A stretch of DNA of 64,000 bases from Tieghemiomyces parasiticus (GCA_027575765.1 JANBPT010000011.1:79122-143121); one strand, 5' to 3'. Counted from the first letter of the stretch, positions 26,865 through 37,936 are shown. The notes: generated from the sequence alone by a model not told the origin. Made by a program: numbers and translations.

Positions 26865-28196
26865 TCAAAGCGGAATGGTCGACGTGTAGTCATAAGGTGT
26901 GATCATTATCCGTATGGCCAGCTTGTCAATGATCTGAATCATAGTAGCACAATCAGGGGAAAAATTATTATGTCCCTTATGGCCAACCCTCGTAAATGGC
27001 AGATGCAGTTGCAAGGTACCATCCCCGGTATCTTCGATCAAGGCAAAAGGGATACGGGCCTCCAGGTACATATTGACCGCATAGATAAGCGGCAAGGTAT
27101 AGCCGAGCCAAACGTTGAGCGATCCCTTACCAATCGGCGTGCGTGCCTGATACGCGACCCGTGGGGTGAGGCTTTGGAACCAAGCCACTAGCTGGGACCA
27201 CGGTACGTCAGCGTTAAATGTCGTACCGGCGCTACTGGCAGATTGGGGGGTCATCTGGTGGCAGACTTGGGTTAGTTTGTGAAGGTTATGCTGGTAAGTT
27301 TGGTAGCCGGCCGCCACGGCGACTGGGTCGTCATGACTAAAGCGCTGGGTAAAACGATGAGGTTTGTTGAAATGGGTGGCTGGTACGGGTGCCGTACGGA
27401 AAGCCGGGACGGCCTCGGGTCGAGTGCGGGGCCGAGTTGGCCTTAAAGAGGCTGATTTCATCTTCGATCCGGAAGACACGGGAGCTGGGTACGGGCGCAT
27501 GGGGGTCAACCGGTGGTGGACTGAGGACTTGCCCTTGGAACGATGCGGTGGGAGGTTGATATAGTCACGCGGTTTAGCGAGCTCGGCCAATGTCACCTTG
27601 CGTTCCACAGGGGTGGAATAAGACGTGGTTGGGGCGTTCGCTTCGGGAATGGTTTGCAGAGGTTGAAGCCAGTGACCATTGGACCTGGGTGAAGCGTCGG
27701 AGGCGGTCTGCACATAATCCTGGCATGTCAGCTGCGAGGAGACAGGCGACAATAACGGCATAGAGGGCCCTCCGTCGTATCCCACCCGCCCCAAACCCAG
27801 TTGGTGGTACTGCTCCTCGCCCACTGGTCCCGGTGAGCCAACCGAGCACAGATCCAGCAGAGCATTGAAGTCGATTGGCGACGTTGAATCTGGCCATACA
27901 AACGACGTATTCGAGTTAGGCTCCGAGGCGTCGCCTGGATATTGATTTTGAAGGGATGGGTAGGTGCTAGAAGCCCCAAAGAACGGAGTGGAGCGGGGGG
28001 AGAAAGGGTCCCCGTACTCGGTCGAGGCCAACTGCGTACCGGGTGCAATGTTCGGATCCCAGAGAGGGGTCGACGCGTCGGCCACAGATCCTTGCGATCC
28101 CCAATGATGACTTCCCTCACCTGACAGGGTGCCTTGAGTGAGGTTGAGTAGGACCAAGCCTAGAAGCAGGCACGATACGTAGCGAGGAGTTGGCAT
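26865..28196 (-). CDS. Orphan secreted protein
   Basis: A 443-residue single-exon protein of no family I recognise. The start has a TATA box about 125 bp upstream. Residues 1-22 form a clear signal peptide: a short basic n-region, then a leucine-rich core ending near TQG. Residues 23-280 are low-complexity (Ser, Pro, Thr, Gly, Asn), with several basic Pro/Arg stretches around 215-280. Residues about 285-443 look like a folded domain: balanced hydrophobic pattern, few low-complexity runs, and a segment near 357-382 (GKGSLNVWLGYTLPLIYAVN) rich in aromatic and aliphatic residues. Only four or so cysteines follow the signal, so it is not a small cysteine-rich effector. No catalytic motif is visible. 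It may be secreted or wall-associated; in a parasitic fungus it could be an effector, but that is speculation. Confidence 0.72.
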   Translation of the reverse strand: MPTPRYVSCLLLGLVLLNLTQGTLSGEGSHHWGSQGSVADASTPLWDPNIAPGTQLASTEYGDPFSPRSTPFFGASSTYPSLQNQYPGDASEPNSNTSFVWPDSTSPIDFNALLDLCSVGSPGPVGEEQYHQLGLGRVGYDGGPSMPLLSPVSSQLTCQDYVQTASDASPRSNGHWLQPLQTIPEANAPTTSYSTPVERKVTLAELAKPRDYINLPPHRSKGKSSVHHRLTPMRPYPAPVSSGSKMKSASLRPTRPRTRPEAVPAFRTAPVPATHFNKPHRFTQRFSHDDPVAVAAGYQTYQHNLHKLTQVCHQMTPQSASSAGTTFNADVPWSQLVAWFQSLTPRVAYQARTPIGKGSLNVWLGYTLPLIYAVNMYLEARIPFALIEDTGDGTLQLHLPFTRVGHKGHNNFSPDCATMIQIIDKLAIRIMITPYDYTSTIPL

Positions 28197-28884
28197 GTTC
28201 GAAAGGCGAGTTTGATCAACGATAGCTAGAGTAAAATAAACATGACAATCTAACGGGGAATAAAGCGAGCTGAGAGTTAAGCAATTTGAACCACGAGCGA
28301 GTAAAGTTCGGGCCGGATAGTTTTATATACACTCGGACCGAGAAACTCCCCCACCTGGTAGGTTCAAAAAAAGATGGAACATAAGAGATGGGAGACGTTA
28401 CACGAGTACAGCGCTACAGCTAACCCGCCTAAAGTGGACGAGGTGAAGGGAGGGGTAAATGTCTTCCCCTTTTCCAAGTCGGAGGGTGTACCAGACGTAT
28501 ATCTGGGAGAGAACGACTGGAGGACAGGGATGGTGACAGCCAGTGAGCTCGCTACGCCACCAAAAAAGATAACCCGGTACAGCATTGTGTCACGAAAACC
28601 AACGAGGGCAGCACTCCGGTCCATATCGCTCCTCTCTTGGCTTGAGAGCGATGAAGGTGACATTTACTAAGACAGCCCAGTCGCTGCCACGTATCAGTTA
28701 TTGGGTAACTGGCGCCACTTGACCTAGCGTGAGGCCCATACAGTCAAATCAGCCAGGGCTGTGGATTGTCCGTAGGGATGGAGGTGTGCGAGTTGGCTCC
28801 CGGCAGGCAGTGGCAGTACAACCCCACCTAATATCTTATGGCAGATAGTTACACAGGCTTGGCTCGCAACAAGTGCCTTGATTT
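28197..28884. other. Intergenic region with promoter of the orphan secreted gene
   Basis: Separates the start of the secreted orphan from the end of WBP11; both genes run leftward. It contains the TATA box at 28321-28329 and otherwise no frame with coding character. Confidence 0.6.
28321..28329 (-). promoter_or_regulatory. TATA box of the orphan secreted gene
   Basis: Reads TATATAAAA on the minus strand, 125 bp upstream of the ATG at 28196. This spacing gives a leader of about 95 nt. Confidence 0.6.
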
Positions 28885-30468
28885 TCAAATGAGGTCTTGG
28901 ATGTCCGCCATGAATTTCTCGTACTCCAGCGCCGCACTTGAAGATGATGACGGTGCGGCGGCCTTGGTAGTGGGTTCCACCGGAACGATGGCCGTCGCAG
29001 GGACGGGCGACGCTGTGGGTTTGGTAGCGAGCACTCTAGGCGCAGTGGGGTTCCCACGCTTTATCTGGGCGAGCCAACTGGGCTGCGAGAGGTTAGCCAG
29101 CAACTGATCAGGTTTGAACGTTCCGAATGATGCCGCAGGAGTAGGCTTACCGACGGGCCCGGTCAGCGCATGAGAGTTGGTCTGGGCTGTTGCCGTGGCG
29201 GTAGTCGCTGGGTGGTAGGCGGGAGATAGGGCCGTCAAAGTGGGTGCGGAAAGTGCGACCGCAGGCGCCGCAGACAGCGTGGTAAGAGCGGTCTCGGTCC
29301 CCACCTTCTCGGTCGCTGATGGTGACGGCAACGCGCTACTAACCACCGGGTGGCTGACTTGACTCTGCTGCTTCTTACGCTCAGCCCGCTGGAGGCGACG
29401 TAAGGCTGGTGGGATAAAGGCATTTAGCTCCTTTTGGAAGTCGCGTACAACGGGGGCAGCAGAGAGAACAGTGGCGCTGGCCGGCGGCCGCAGTGCCGTG
29501 GGTTGTGGACCAGCTTCCTGATCGGGCTGTCGGGGTGTCTTTGGAGGCGTTGGGGGTCGGAATTCCGACGCGTTCGGACGGGGTGGACGGAGTGGACGGG
29601 GATGGGGCACGTGGGGTGCAAAAGGTAACGGCCTTCCGGTCGGATGGAGCGGTAGCGGTGGTGGTGGCATGTTCGGAGGGAAGGGGCCTGGGAAGGGCGG
29701 ACGACCCATAAAGGGCGGTAAAAAAGGCGGGCGTGGAAAGGGCGGTGGGCCAAGCGGCATGCCAAACGGTGGTGGCGGTGGGGGTGGCATGGGCCCTGGG
29801 TAATAGGTGGGTGGTTGAGGGTAAGGATGGTGATGGCTGGCCTGTGGCCGCGGCTGGTATTGCGAGTGGGGGCCGCGAGATGATGGTGGCGAGCTGGTTG
29901 TGAGTTCTGGCTGTGACGGTGGGCTATTCGACCGTTCCGGCTGTAACGTACCGGCTTCCACCATGGCCGGGTCATCGGCCAAATTCTCAATCTGGAACCC
30001 GTCAGATACGTCCGACTCGTCGCTGTCTGACCCGCTATCGCTGCCACTACCTTCACCACTCAGATCCGCACTGGATGTAGGCGCGGCGTATGGATCGGTC
30101 GTAGCCTTACTGGTGCGTTCGCCGAGGATATTCGCAAGTCCTAGCACCGCTTTACCGTCAGCGTACGGATTTGGCGCCCGCCCTTGTTCATCGAGGCCGT
30201 GGGCCTTACGAGCTTCACGGATACTATCGAGCTGCGCGGCTAGGGCGATAAGCTTCTCCTTCTGGTCCTTGGCCAGTCGACCACGGGCGGCCAGCGCTTG
30301 ATACTCGTCAATTTCGGCCTCCAGCTTGCGGGTGTCCTTGTATAGCAGCCCAGTCTCGCGCACCTTTTGGCGGTCAATCTTGTTTTTCTTGAGTTCCTTT
30401 TTGTGTTGTTTCCGCCGCAGTTCGTCGGCCGGATTGAGGCTCCGGCCTGACTTGGCACTGCGTCCCAT
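28885..30468 (-). CDS. WW domain-binding protein 11 homologue (splicing/PP1 factor)
   Basis: A 527-residue nuclear protein. In animals WBP11 (SNP70/NpwBP) binds WW-domain partners and protein phosphatase 1 and acts in pre-mRNA splicing. The start is the ATG at 30468 because conservation begins exactly there (MGRSAKSGRSLNPADELRRK); a longer frame from 30675 adds 69 residues unlike the family. Residues 1-90 are the charged helical WBP11 N-terminal domain. About 145-175 is an acidic Ser/Asp/Gly patch. About 210-330 is an extreme proline-rich region with repeated PPFP and GPPP motifs, the expected WW ligands. The last residues form a short conserved-looking helix. No intron is needed. The neighbouring GH17 gene is divergent across about 2.5 kb. 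Confidence 0.92.
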   Translation of the reverse strand: MGRSAKSGRSLNPADELRRKQHKKELKKNKIDRQKVRETGLLYKDTRKLEAEIDEYQALAARGRLAKDQKEKLIALAAQLDSIREARKAHGLDEQGRAPNPYADGKAVLGLANILGERTSKATTDPYAAPTSSADLSGEGSGSDSGSDSDESDVSDGFQIENLADDPAMVEAGTLQPERSNSPPSQPELTTSSPPSSRGPHSQYQPRPQASHHHPYPQPPTYYPGPMPPPPPPPFGMPLGPPPFPRPPFLPPFMGRPPFPGPFPPNMPPPPLPLHPTGRPLPFAPHVPHPRPLRPPRPNASEFRPPTPPKTPRQPDQEAGPQPTALRPPASATVLSAAPVVRDFQKELNAFIPPALRRLQRAERKKQQSQVSHPVVSSALPSPSATEKVGTETALTTLSAAPAVALSAPTLTALSPAYHPATTATATAQTNSHALTGPVGKPTPAASFGTFKPDQLLANLSQPSWLAQIKRGNPTAPRVLATKPTASPVPATAIVPVEPTTKAAAPSSSSSAALEYEKFMADIQDLI

Positions 30469-32940
30469 GGTAGAGTGTTGAGCGGATGCTGTCAGGTGAG
30501 TACAATAATTCGAGATGGATAGTAATAGGCCACATGAACAGGGCAACGCACAATGGGGTAAAGAGGCCGGGAGAAACCGAAAACGAACAGTTACGACTGA
30601 AAATACCTGAGGCAATGAACCTCTAAAAGTCGCAGCCATTTGACAACTTCCCTCTCCCCTGCCGTCGAGGGCCAATCCTGTCCACGTGATCTGACTTTAG
30701 GCAGGCGCAGCCATGACAATGGGAAGCTACTAGAGCGTGAGGTGGATCCGTCAAAAGGTTGGCCAATTTAGCCGGGGCAGCTGAGGAGTTGGCAGCGGTT
30801 CCCTTGGACATGCTAAATTCATCCGGCCAAGTGCCCAGGGAGGGCGACCAGTGTCACTTACCAATGGGCATTCGAGCTTTGAAAGGGGGGGTTGGGCATA
30901 GTGCTTTTCAGCCGATACTAGTGGAACAAATTCTCCCACCAGGACTGCTAGGTGCCGGGTGCTGGAGGGCCGTAGACGTCTTAGCTTACCCTAGTAGAGC
31001 TACGGGCAGCCCTAGTGTTGGCAACAGGAGAGGGTGGCTGCAGAGTATTCCGGGGGCTGGGGGTGTGCCAGGAGAAATTGGCGTTACTCCGGATATAAAA
31101 ACTTTGCCGCAGGTAGTTCTTCCACCTGGATCTGTGGGGGGAGTGTATCATGAAAAAAGGTTGTTCCAAACAGTCTATAGATGTACACGATTAGCAGTCG
31201 TGAGGATGTACAGTTACAGTGACTGCACCGCCCACAAACCCCCCGCCCCCACCCTGCCCGTTTTATGTCACCACATACATCGCTTACTTCCTAGGAGCCG
31301 AGGGTGGCCTTTCGTAGGCAGAGTACTGGCCAAGTTACTTGGGTTGGGCGGTTAAAGGCTGACACGCTGGAAAATATTGCTCTAAGTAGAGGCTGTCAAG
31401 GACACTAGCGGGCTGCTCATCAGTAGGGTCGATCGTAGGGGCTAAGCTCCAGCAGCATACCAATGAGCTCCATGGATATCAACCAATAACGGTTGAGCAG
31501 TATGGCTACTTCGGTCAGTATGGCTACACATCGGCCAGCAGTTGTGCGCCACTCGGTCTGATACCCGAATAACCCGGCATACCATGGGGCTTGTTACCCC
31601 TTATACTCGTGGTGAATCAATGGTACAGGGCGAAGGATAGGTGAGAAACAAAGAAACTACCACAACATGTATGTGCCTATCTCACCAAGCCCGCTACCAC
31701 TAGTGGCAAGGGGCATACTTGAAGCGATACCCGCCGATGTACCTCGTCGATCTACCGACTTACAGCTGCTGAATTAGAATAGTGTACGCGATAGGTGGGC
31801 ATCATTCTTTCATTAGTGAACAGAAAAGCACGGATCATCAGGAAACGATGCTGGCTCCCATCCCCTCATCCCCGGAGCCGCGATGCAAGTGCTGCACTTT
31901 GGCCCCACAAACCCTATCTAGCCACCGCATTATCTCGGGGTGGGCCTCAATTGGATTACAGCACCAGCGACTGGCCTAGTGTCTTCATTGCGGGTCGGTC
32001 GTTGCAGACTGGCCCACTGGTGCCGTCAAGGCCATTATATTGGCCAAGGGGCGAGAGCCCACCGGGTGCGTCATCACCTATGTAACCTGGCCATTAGGCG
32101 GCACCCCCTTTCACACCCCTTGGCCTAAAGCGGTACAGTGAGCAGCCGGAGGCTCGAATGGTTATGCCTACCTAAATAGTTCTGGGCGAATACGCATCCG
32201 TCCTAATCAGTCGACCCATTCAGTCGGCTTACACGGAATTGCCCAGTTAAGTGCCCACAGCTAGCCATCACCCTACCTCCTCTCACGTCCCCTGGGCCAC
32301 TACCCCCTATCTCCCTCCTGCCTCCTCCCTTGACCTCCTCTTCTAGGCTGCCGAGGACCCATGGACGCTTGGCATGACTATACGGGGCAATGGAGAGAGA
32401 AAGGGGAGAATTCGTACCGCCGACGATCCATTCACCAATAGCTTCCCGCCCCAGACCAATAATAGACGGGCCCGGTTTCAAGGAAGCTGCAGTTAGGCCC
32501 CAGCGATAGGTGGGAAGGGGGGTTCCGCCACGGGGCCTGCCGATAAGGGCTGATGGGACAGGTTGTCAACATTGTTACGGGGAGAATTGCATTGGATGGC
32601 AGGAGGTTAACCGGAGGCGACGCGCGGACTGCTGTCCTAACATTGGGGCATAGTCTAGCAGACTGAAACGCGCCATCGGGTGCATCAGGGCGAGCATATA
32701 AAAAGGACCCGCATCCACCCCGCTGCTCACTCTCTTATAGCAGGGAATTTCCTCGCCCACTTGCCTTTGTTACTACCTCTTCTTTTTTCGTACGGCTACC
32801 ATCGCCACACTTCTACCTGTACCACATTAGAGCGTCTCATCCGCCCCCCTCACATCACTTGACTGCACTTCTGGTTTTGACAACCCGTGCCCTACGATCC
32901 GACCACTATTCATTATTTGCCATACCACTTACCCACCGCT
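30469..32940. other. Divergent intergenic region between WBP11 and GH17
   Basis: About 2.5 kb between divergent starts. It contains an unusually long frame at 30759-31355 (198 codons) without domain, signal or neighbours that support it; I do not call it a gene. The right end holds the GH17 TATA box and a pyrimidine-rich leader. Nothing else recognisable. Confidence 0.5.
32697..32705 (+). promoter_or_regulatory. TATA box of the GH17 glucanase gene
   Basis: Reads TATAAAAAG on the plus strand, about 240 bp upstream of the ATG at 32941. It is followed by a pyrimidine-rich leader. Confidence 0.65.
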
Positions 32941-33984
32941 ATGAAGGTCACTCAGGCTATTACTCTATTGGGCGCCGCCCTGCTTGGCAGTGCTGTTATC
33001 GCCGGCGCCTCGCCTCACAAGAAGTGCCGCGCTAAGCAGGCCAGCATCGCCGACTCCGTGTCGGTCCCCGTCCCCACCGGTACCGCGTCCGTGGGTGTCG
33101 CCCCTGCGCCCTCCAGCTCGAACGCCTCCTCCGATGACACCACCGGTCGTGCCCTGGCTGGCCTCAACTACAACGCCCGCCGCGCCGACGGGTCGTGCCC
33201 CACCCTGGAGGATGTAAAGAGTGACCTGGACTTCCTCGCCGGAACCGTGAGCAAGAATTTCCGCATCTATAGTCTGACGGACTGCCAGCAGGGTGAACTC
33301 CTCCTGAACGCCGTCAAGGACACTGACTACAAGATTCTCCTCGGAATGTGGGTGGGAAAGGATGTTAACGCGGTCAATGCTGAGATTGCCGAGCTGACCC
33401 GCTTGGCTCAGACCCATACCGCCTTGTTCAACGGGACCGTGTCGGGTGTCGTCGTGGGCAGCGAGGCCATCTACCGTAAGGATGTGGACGAGGCCACTCT
33501 GGTCAGCTACGTTAACCGCTCCCGGGACGCCCTCCGCCAGGTCGGCATCTCCGCGCCCGTCACCTCTGCCGAGACCTACAACGTCATTGATGCCGGTCTG
33601 GTCAATGCTGTTGACTTTGTCACCATGAACGCCTTCCCCTTCTGGGAGAACAAGACCATTGACGAAGCCTCCGGCGTGTTTTTCACCCACCTCGATCACG
33701 TCAAGGGCCTGGCGGGCGACAAGACCGTCGTTGTCGGTGAAACCGGCTGGCCTACCGCCGGCGGCAACTACGGCCCGGGCGTTCCGTCCCTGGAAAACTT
33801 CAAGACTTACCTCGGCCAGTTTGTGTGCGAGGCCAAGAAGCGTGACCTCCAGTACTACTGGTTCGCGGCCTTCGATGAGCCCTGGAAGGCTGACGAGCAC
33901 ACCATCGGCGTCGAGCCCAACTGGGGCCTGACCACCTCCGACCGTCGTACCTGGAAGATCGACGGTCCTTTCTACCAGTGCTAA
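32941..33984 (+). CDS. Secreted GH17 beta-1,3-glucanase / glucanosyltransferase
   Basis: A 347-residue secreted cell-wall enzyme of glycoside hydrolase family 17 (Bgl2/Scw4/Scw10-like), acting on beta-1,3-glucan. The start is the ATG at 32941, because residues 1-23 there form a good signal peptide; the in-frame ATG at 32887 would bury it. Residues 24-70 are a Ser/Pro/Thr linker and 71-347 the TIM-barrel. The proton donor is expected at Glu175 (VVGSEAIYR) and the nucleophile at Glu267 (VVGETGWPTAGG), both in their family motifs. A final cysteine and conserved aromatic residues close the domain. No GPI signal follows, so it is soluble or wall-bound. Codons end heavily in C, suggesting high expression; this bias also creates a long false frame on the opposite strand. 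A TATA box and a polyadenylation signal bracket the gene. Confidence 0.95.
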   Translation: MKVTQAITLLGAALLGSAVIAGASPHKKCRAKQASIADSVSVPVPTGTASVGVAPAPSSSNASSDDTTGRALAGLNYNARRADGSCPTLEDVKSDLDFLAGTVSKNFRIYSLTDCQQGELLLNAVKDTDYKILLGMWVGKDVNAVNAEIAELTRLAQTHTALFNGTVSGVVVGSEAIYRKDVDEATLVSYVNRSRDALRQVGISAPVTSAETYNVIDAGLVNAVDFVTMNAFPFWENKTIDEASGVFFTHLDHVKGLAGDKTVVVGETGWPTAGGNYGPGVPSLENFKTYLGQFVCEAKKRDLQYYWFAAFDEPWKADEHTIGVEPNWGLTTSDRRTWKIDGPFYQC

Positions 33985-34057
33985 AAGTTACCTGTCTGAC
34001 CTGTACTTTGAAAACTTAAGCTTTTAGTACTGACTTGGCTGTGACTTTGGTAACACA

Positions 34058-34063
34058 AATAAA
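34058..34063 (+). terminator. Polyadenylation signal of the GH17 gene
   Basis: AATAAA 74 bp beyond the stop codon, in the A/T-rich setting expected for a fungal 3' end. Confidence 0.55.
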
Positions 34064-34741
34064 CTTTAATGTAATCAGCTTTACTGGTACTGCAATGCGG
34101 GATAGCTAGTGCCTTGCTTATCGATGATAGTGGGGAAAGTAAGTGGAGGCTAGCGGATTATTACTTTTGGTGTGGCGGGGAGGTTTGGGAAGCTGCCTTT
34201 AGGACTGACCTCCATGATACCACCACCCCTTACCATAACAACTGCGTTCTGCAGGCCACCAGACCCACTGCGTTGATGTCGAGTACCCCCCCTCCAAGAG
34301 GAGGGCTTGAAGAAGGGCTGGGGACGACCCCGATCCATCTCTCTCCTCCCGTTTGCTCTTTTATAATTTTAATTTGTCTTGGAGTCCCGTGCCCCGATCC
34401 ATCCGCTTTCCTCTCATCTACTTTCCTTCTCTCGTTTGGCCCTCCTTCGTTGAGTACGCATCACTAGTGCCCAACACACCCCATCGGAAATGGTGTAAAA
34501 AGTATAGCGCTCGGGGGAGAGTTGTGGTGCTGGGCCCTGATGAAGGGCAAGGAGAGGAGGATATACAAAAAACAAACAAACTGGGAGGGGTGGTCCCTGG
34601 AGAAACCCGACCAGCGACAAGTGCGGTACGTGACAACGGGGATGCGCCCTTGCGGCAAAGATAGTGTGGTAGGCGTAAACTAAAAGGAGAACTGACCGTT
34701 AAGCTCAGACTTAGACGGGGATCGATGATTTGAATGATGAC

Positions 34742-35232
34742 TCTCGTTGGGGGAAACTTCCCCAGAGGAAAACTACGCCTAGTAGCCAAGCATACTAAAG
34801 ACTTATCAACGAAAAGAACCTACAAATGAACTGAAGGGTCATGTCGAAAACTGGTTGTTGGTGATTCAAGCTACCATTTATTGCGTAGCGACCCCGGAGG
34901 GACTTCTACACTGGAAGGATGTCCTGCATCCTTCGTCACAGCTATGGCTTGGGCTAGGAGGGAACCCCAGGGACGACAGCGAGAGGCGGGGCTGGCGCCC
35001 AGGCGGAATACTAAGGTAGCTGCGAGGTTGCCGAGTCTATAAAGGAAGAAGACTGATGGAAGGTAGGCCCTAAGAGGATGGAGGCAGAGACGCCTGTCAA
35101 GGAGAAAGCGACGGCTAACGGATCAGGGGGGTTGGCGTCACTAGAAAAGGGTAACAGGTACATGGAATAATATAATATAAGTAGAGAAATAGACGGTAAT
35201 GCAACGGCTAATCGGATCAGTGGTTTAGGGCA
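34742..35232 (-). repeat. Dispersed repeat, copy B
   Basis: A member of the five-copy family in reverse orientation. Its 311-bp core (34869-35179) is almost identical to the cores of copies C and D, and its similarity to copy D continues beyond the core into the 3' part almost to the end. It carries the hairpin at 34914-34934 (8-bp arms GAAGGATG and CATCCTTC, 5-base loop), AATAAA next to the hairpin and a TATATTATATTATT stretch near the proposed 5' end. It sits between convergent genes, so a promoter role for either is unlikely. A 60-codon frame inside is judged non-coding. Confidence 0.85.
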
Positions 35233-35726
35233 TGGCAGATGCAATCTATCCCCTCTAGATACTGCGACGAACCATATGGTTATCAAGTATATCTGATATA
35301 GTGATCACCGCTTCCTCTTAGAGAGCCAGTAGCTACCAAAAGTAGTTAAGTAGACATTCCAGGTGGGCGCACTAAGTTGAAGCGAGAGCGGCTGAGGAAA
35401 TGCCAGTACCAGTCCCAGTTTAATACATATTTTAAGCACGACAGGGAAGTGGGTCTAATCAGCGAGACCGAGGAAGCAAAGTGCAGAGCTACCCGGAAAT
35501 AGCTTGGTAGGCCTTCGATAGCTGACCAGCCCAGGTGGCCATGGCGTTGTCCAGTACGGCGGTTGACGGGCTACGGATGGCCGGAGGGGGGTTGGGTCGG
35601 TATAGTATTCAAATAAACTTAGGTGCAGATTAGTTGCCAAGTTTTCTATAGACATGGCCACATGGTGGTAAGCTTATTGAACAAGGTGGTCATCCGCCAG
35701 ATCTGAAAGGGGGGAGGGTGCACTAC

Positions 35727-37533
35727 CTACCGCTGAGTAGTTTCGAACGTTCCGTTGACTTGATTGATATAGCCGTCGAGCTTTCCGTCGCAGATGAGGA
35801 CCACGAGCAGGTTCTGTACGACCGCCTCGGTTGTGTTCAATGACTGCATGGGGGAAATGTGTAAGTAGGGGAGGGAGAAGAGAAGCAAGGAGGGCAGGTC
35901 AAAGTGGTGAGCGTAATTGAGCCGAATTGGCAAGGATCGCGCTTGCGAGGGAGGCGGTGAGGCAACGGGCAGGTCGAAGCTGCCCAAGCCGGCCGTAAAC
36001 TGACCCATGTAATAGCAATGGGAGTGCCTTACCTCGGCCAGGAATGCCATGTCGACGCAGGTGTACGGCTTGACGGTGTTCACCAGGACTTGGGATCGGA
36101 TGCTGCGTACCACGCCATCCATATGCTTGCGGACGAATGGGTCGGCCATAATACTCTTCTCGTGAGCTGGTTCGCAGGGCAATTTTCGAGAGGAAAAAGG
36201 GTAGGCCAAGGTGAGATCAACGTGGAAACTGCGCGTTTCTGTCGTCCAAGTTCAGACATAGCCTTGTGGGCTGGTAGGCATAGGGGTGGCCCGGGAAACA
36301 ACTCTGAACCGGGTTTATCCTACCTCGAAAGTGGCGCTCGAATTCGTTAATCTCGTGCTTCTGGTACGCCGCCACCAAGTTGGTCATCGCCACCACCTCA
36401 GGGTCGTTTTTGTAGCTGCATTGATAGGTAATAAGTGGCATGAGATCATGGCCCTAATTAATAGGGGTACCCAGATAGGATGTGTCCAGGTCTGCCTCTA
36501 GCGACCTCAGACCAATGCCTCGGATCCCATTACCATCACTATGGCTCCATGGTTGTACTTACGGCTTGGTCTCAGGCGACGCGAAGGGGTCAATCTGGGA
36601 CTCGGACAGCATACTGGCCAGTACAAGGTATTTGAGCACCTGGATGCGCTGAGGGCTCCCAGCTTCGTCGTAGTTCTTGAACGACTCGAAAAAGTCCGTC
36701 TGGGCCCGGGCCCAGTTCCTCTCGTCCATGTACATCTTGCCACCGCATTCGTAGATCGTGCCCATGATTCGGGGGTGCGGAATGGCCGATCGGACTTGTA
36801 CGCAACGGCGGTACGCGTCCTTGAGCTTGGCCGACTGTTGGGTTGCAGTGTACAGCTGGATCTCGAGGGCGTAGGTCTCCTGGAGAAAGGTACCCCGCAG
36901 TTGGTCGTCGTCGCCCTTGAGGTTACTACCACGGCCACCCGCTGTGGGTTGGGTCGGGTCGGTGCCGCCTTCGCAGACTGTGCGCAACTCCTGTAGGACC
37001 CCGGCTAGCTTGCTGTAGGTCTGCAGGGCCAACCACAGCCGGGCCAACTTGAGGTTAGTGCGGATCCAAAGCCGCTCGTTATGGGTGGATTCCAGGGCGC
37101 GAAGCGTAGTAGCGTAAAACCGTTCCATGAGGCTGGCTTCGTCGCCGCCGGTGTGGGAGACTGCTGACACCCGATCGAGGATCCCGTTGATACTCTTTTC
37201 GCTGTAGTTGCGGGTCACGGCCGACGCGGTGTAGTTGAATAGACGTTCGTAGCAAGCGAGGGCCTGGTCGACATCACCCGTGGCGGTATACAATTTAATG
37301 AGCTGCTTGAGGGCCTTAAACCCCCACTCGGTGGGTTCCGCTTCGGCCGTCAGAAGGGCTTCAAATTCAACGATGGCTGGTTGCCGCCCTTCGTCTTTGA
37401 GGCCTTTGGCCCGATAGTAAGCATTCTCCAGGGCTATACTGGGGTCGTCAGCCGTGGCGTCTTGGTCATCGTCGTCCTCATAGTCAAAGTCGTAGTCCTC
37501 ATCTTCGAGCATAAAGTCATCGTCATCGGACAT
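35727..37533 (-). CDS. CSN2: COP9 signalosome subunit 2
   Basis: Scaffold subunit of the COP9 signalosome, the complex that removes Nedd8 from cullins. Exons in coding order: 37533-36563, 36415-36324, 36166-36033, 35843-35727, giving 437 residues; the animal protein is 443. Donors are GTAAGT, GTAGGA and GTAAGG, and every junction preserves the reading frame. The start at 37533 gives the hallmark acidic N-terminus ([20 protein letters not shown]). TPR-like helices follow; the end of exon 1 joins exon 2 to rebuild KPYKNDPE, and exon 3 carries [12 protein letters not shown] and the start of the PCI winged helix. Exon 4 ends with the PCI segment [15 protein letters not shown]. Longer in-frame starts upstream are not conserved. 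IND1 lies upstream on the same strand, 403 bp away. No other signalosome subunit is in the window. Confidence 0.94.
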
Positions 37534-37936
37534 GGTGATACAATTGGCGGGAATTGGTAAGTGAAAGGAATTCAGTGAGACCAGTGACCCTGTGTCGAAA
37601 TGAAGGTGGTGAATGGGCAGGGTAAGGTAAGGCAAGCCAAGCTAAATGGTACTGCGGAGCCTCGTAAGAAAAGGCGTAGTGACGAGTTCCAACGGAATGC
37701 CTAAAATCACTGGGCTGGCCAACTAATCAGACAGCCTATTCTCTCACCCTGAGACCTGCTTCCAAATGGACTGCGGAAAATGATCAGGGCCAGAAACTTT
37801 TAGCTTCCCTGTATTGTGTACTTTTCTGTTCTCTTCTGTAATTATCCAGCTGCTAAGAGCGCCCCGGGGGTCTGTTTCGCTACAGCTTACATTCATCTTT
37901 TAGCGCTCGTAGACATGCTATGTTTAGTAGGGTAAG
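37534..37936. other. Intergenic region between IND1 and CSN2
   Basis: 403 bp that must hold the 3' end of IND1 and the promoter of CSN2. No TATA box, clear polyadenylation hexamer or repeat was recognised. Confidence 0.5.

Larger units (their letters stand above)
33985..35726. other. Convergent intergenic region with repeat copy B
   Basis: Lies between the 3' ends of the GH17 gene and CSN2. It contains the polyadenylation signal of the former and dispersed repeat copy B. The remaining sequence shows no coding signal. Confidence 0.6.

Noticed and set aside
29424..30059. 211-codon second frame on the same strand as WBP11
   Set aside because: A shifted reading of the proline-rich and Ser/Asp-rich repeats of WBP11, giving His/Arg/Pro runs with no domain.
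30759..31355. 198-codon plus-strand frame between WBP11 and the GH17 gene
   Set aside because: No recognisable domain, signal, promoter or helix pattern; codon use resembles the surrounding intergenic DNA. Kept out, although length alone is notable.
32965..33900. Long open frame (311 codons) on the strand opposite the GH17 gene
   Set aside because: It mirrors the C-ending codon bias of the glucanase; the plus strand has signal peptide, catalytic residues and family motifs, the antisense frame none.
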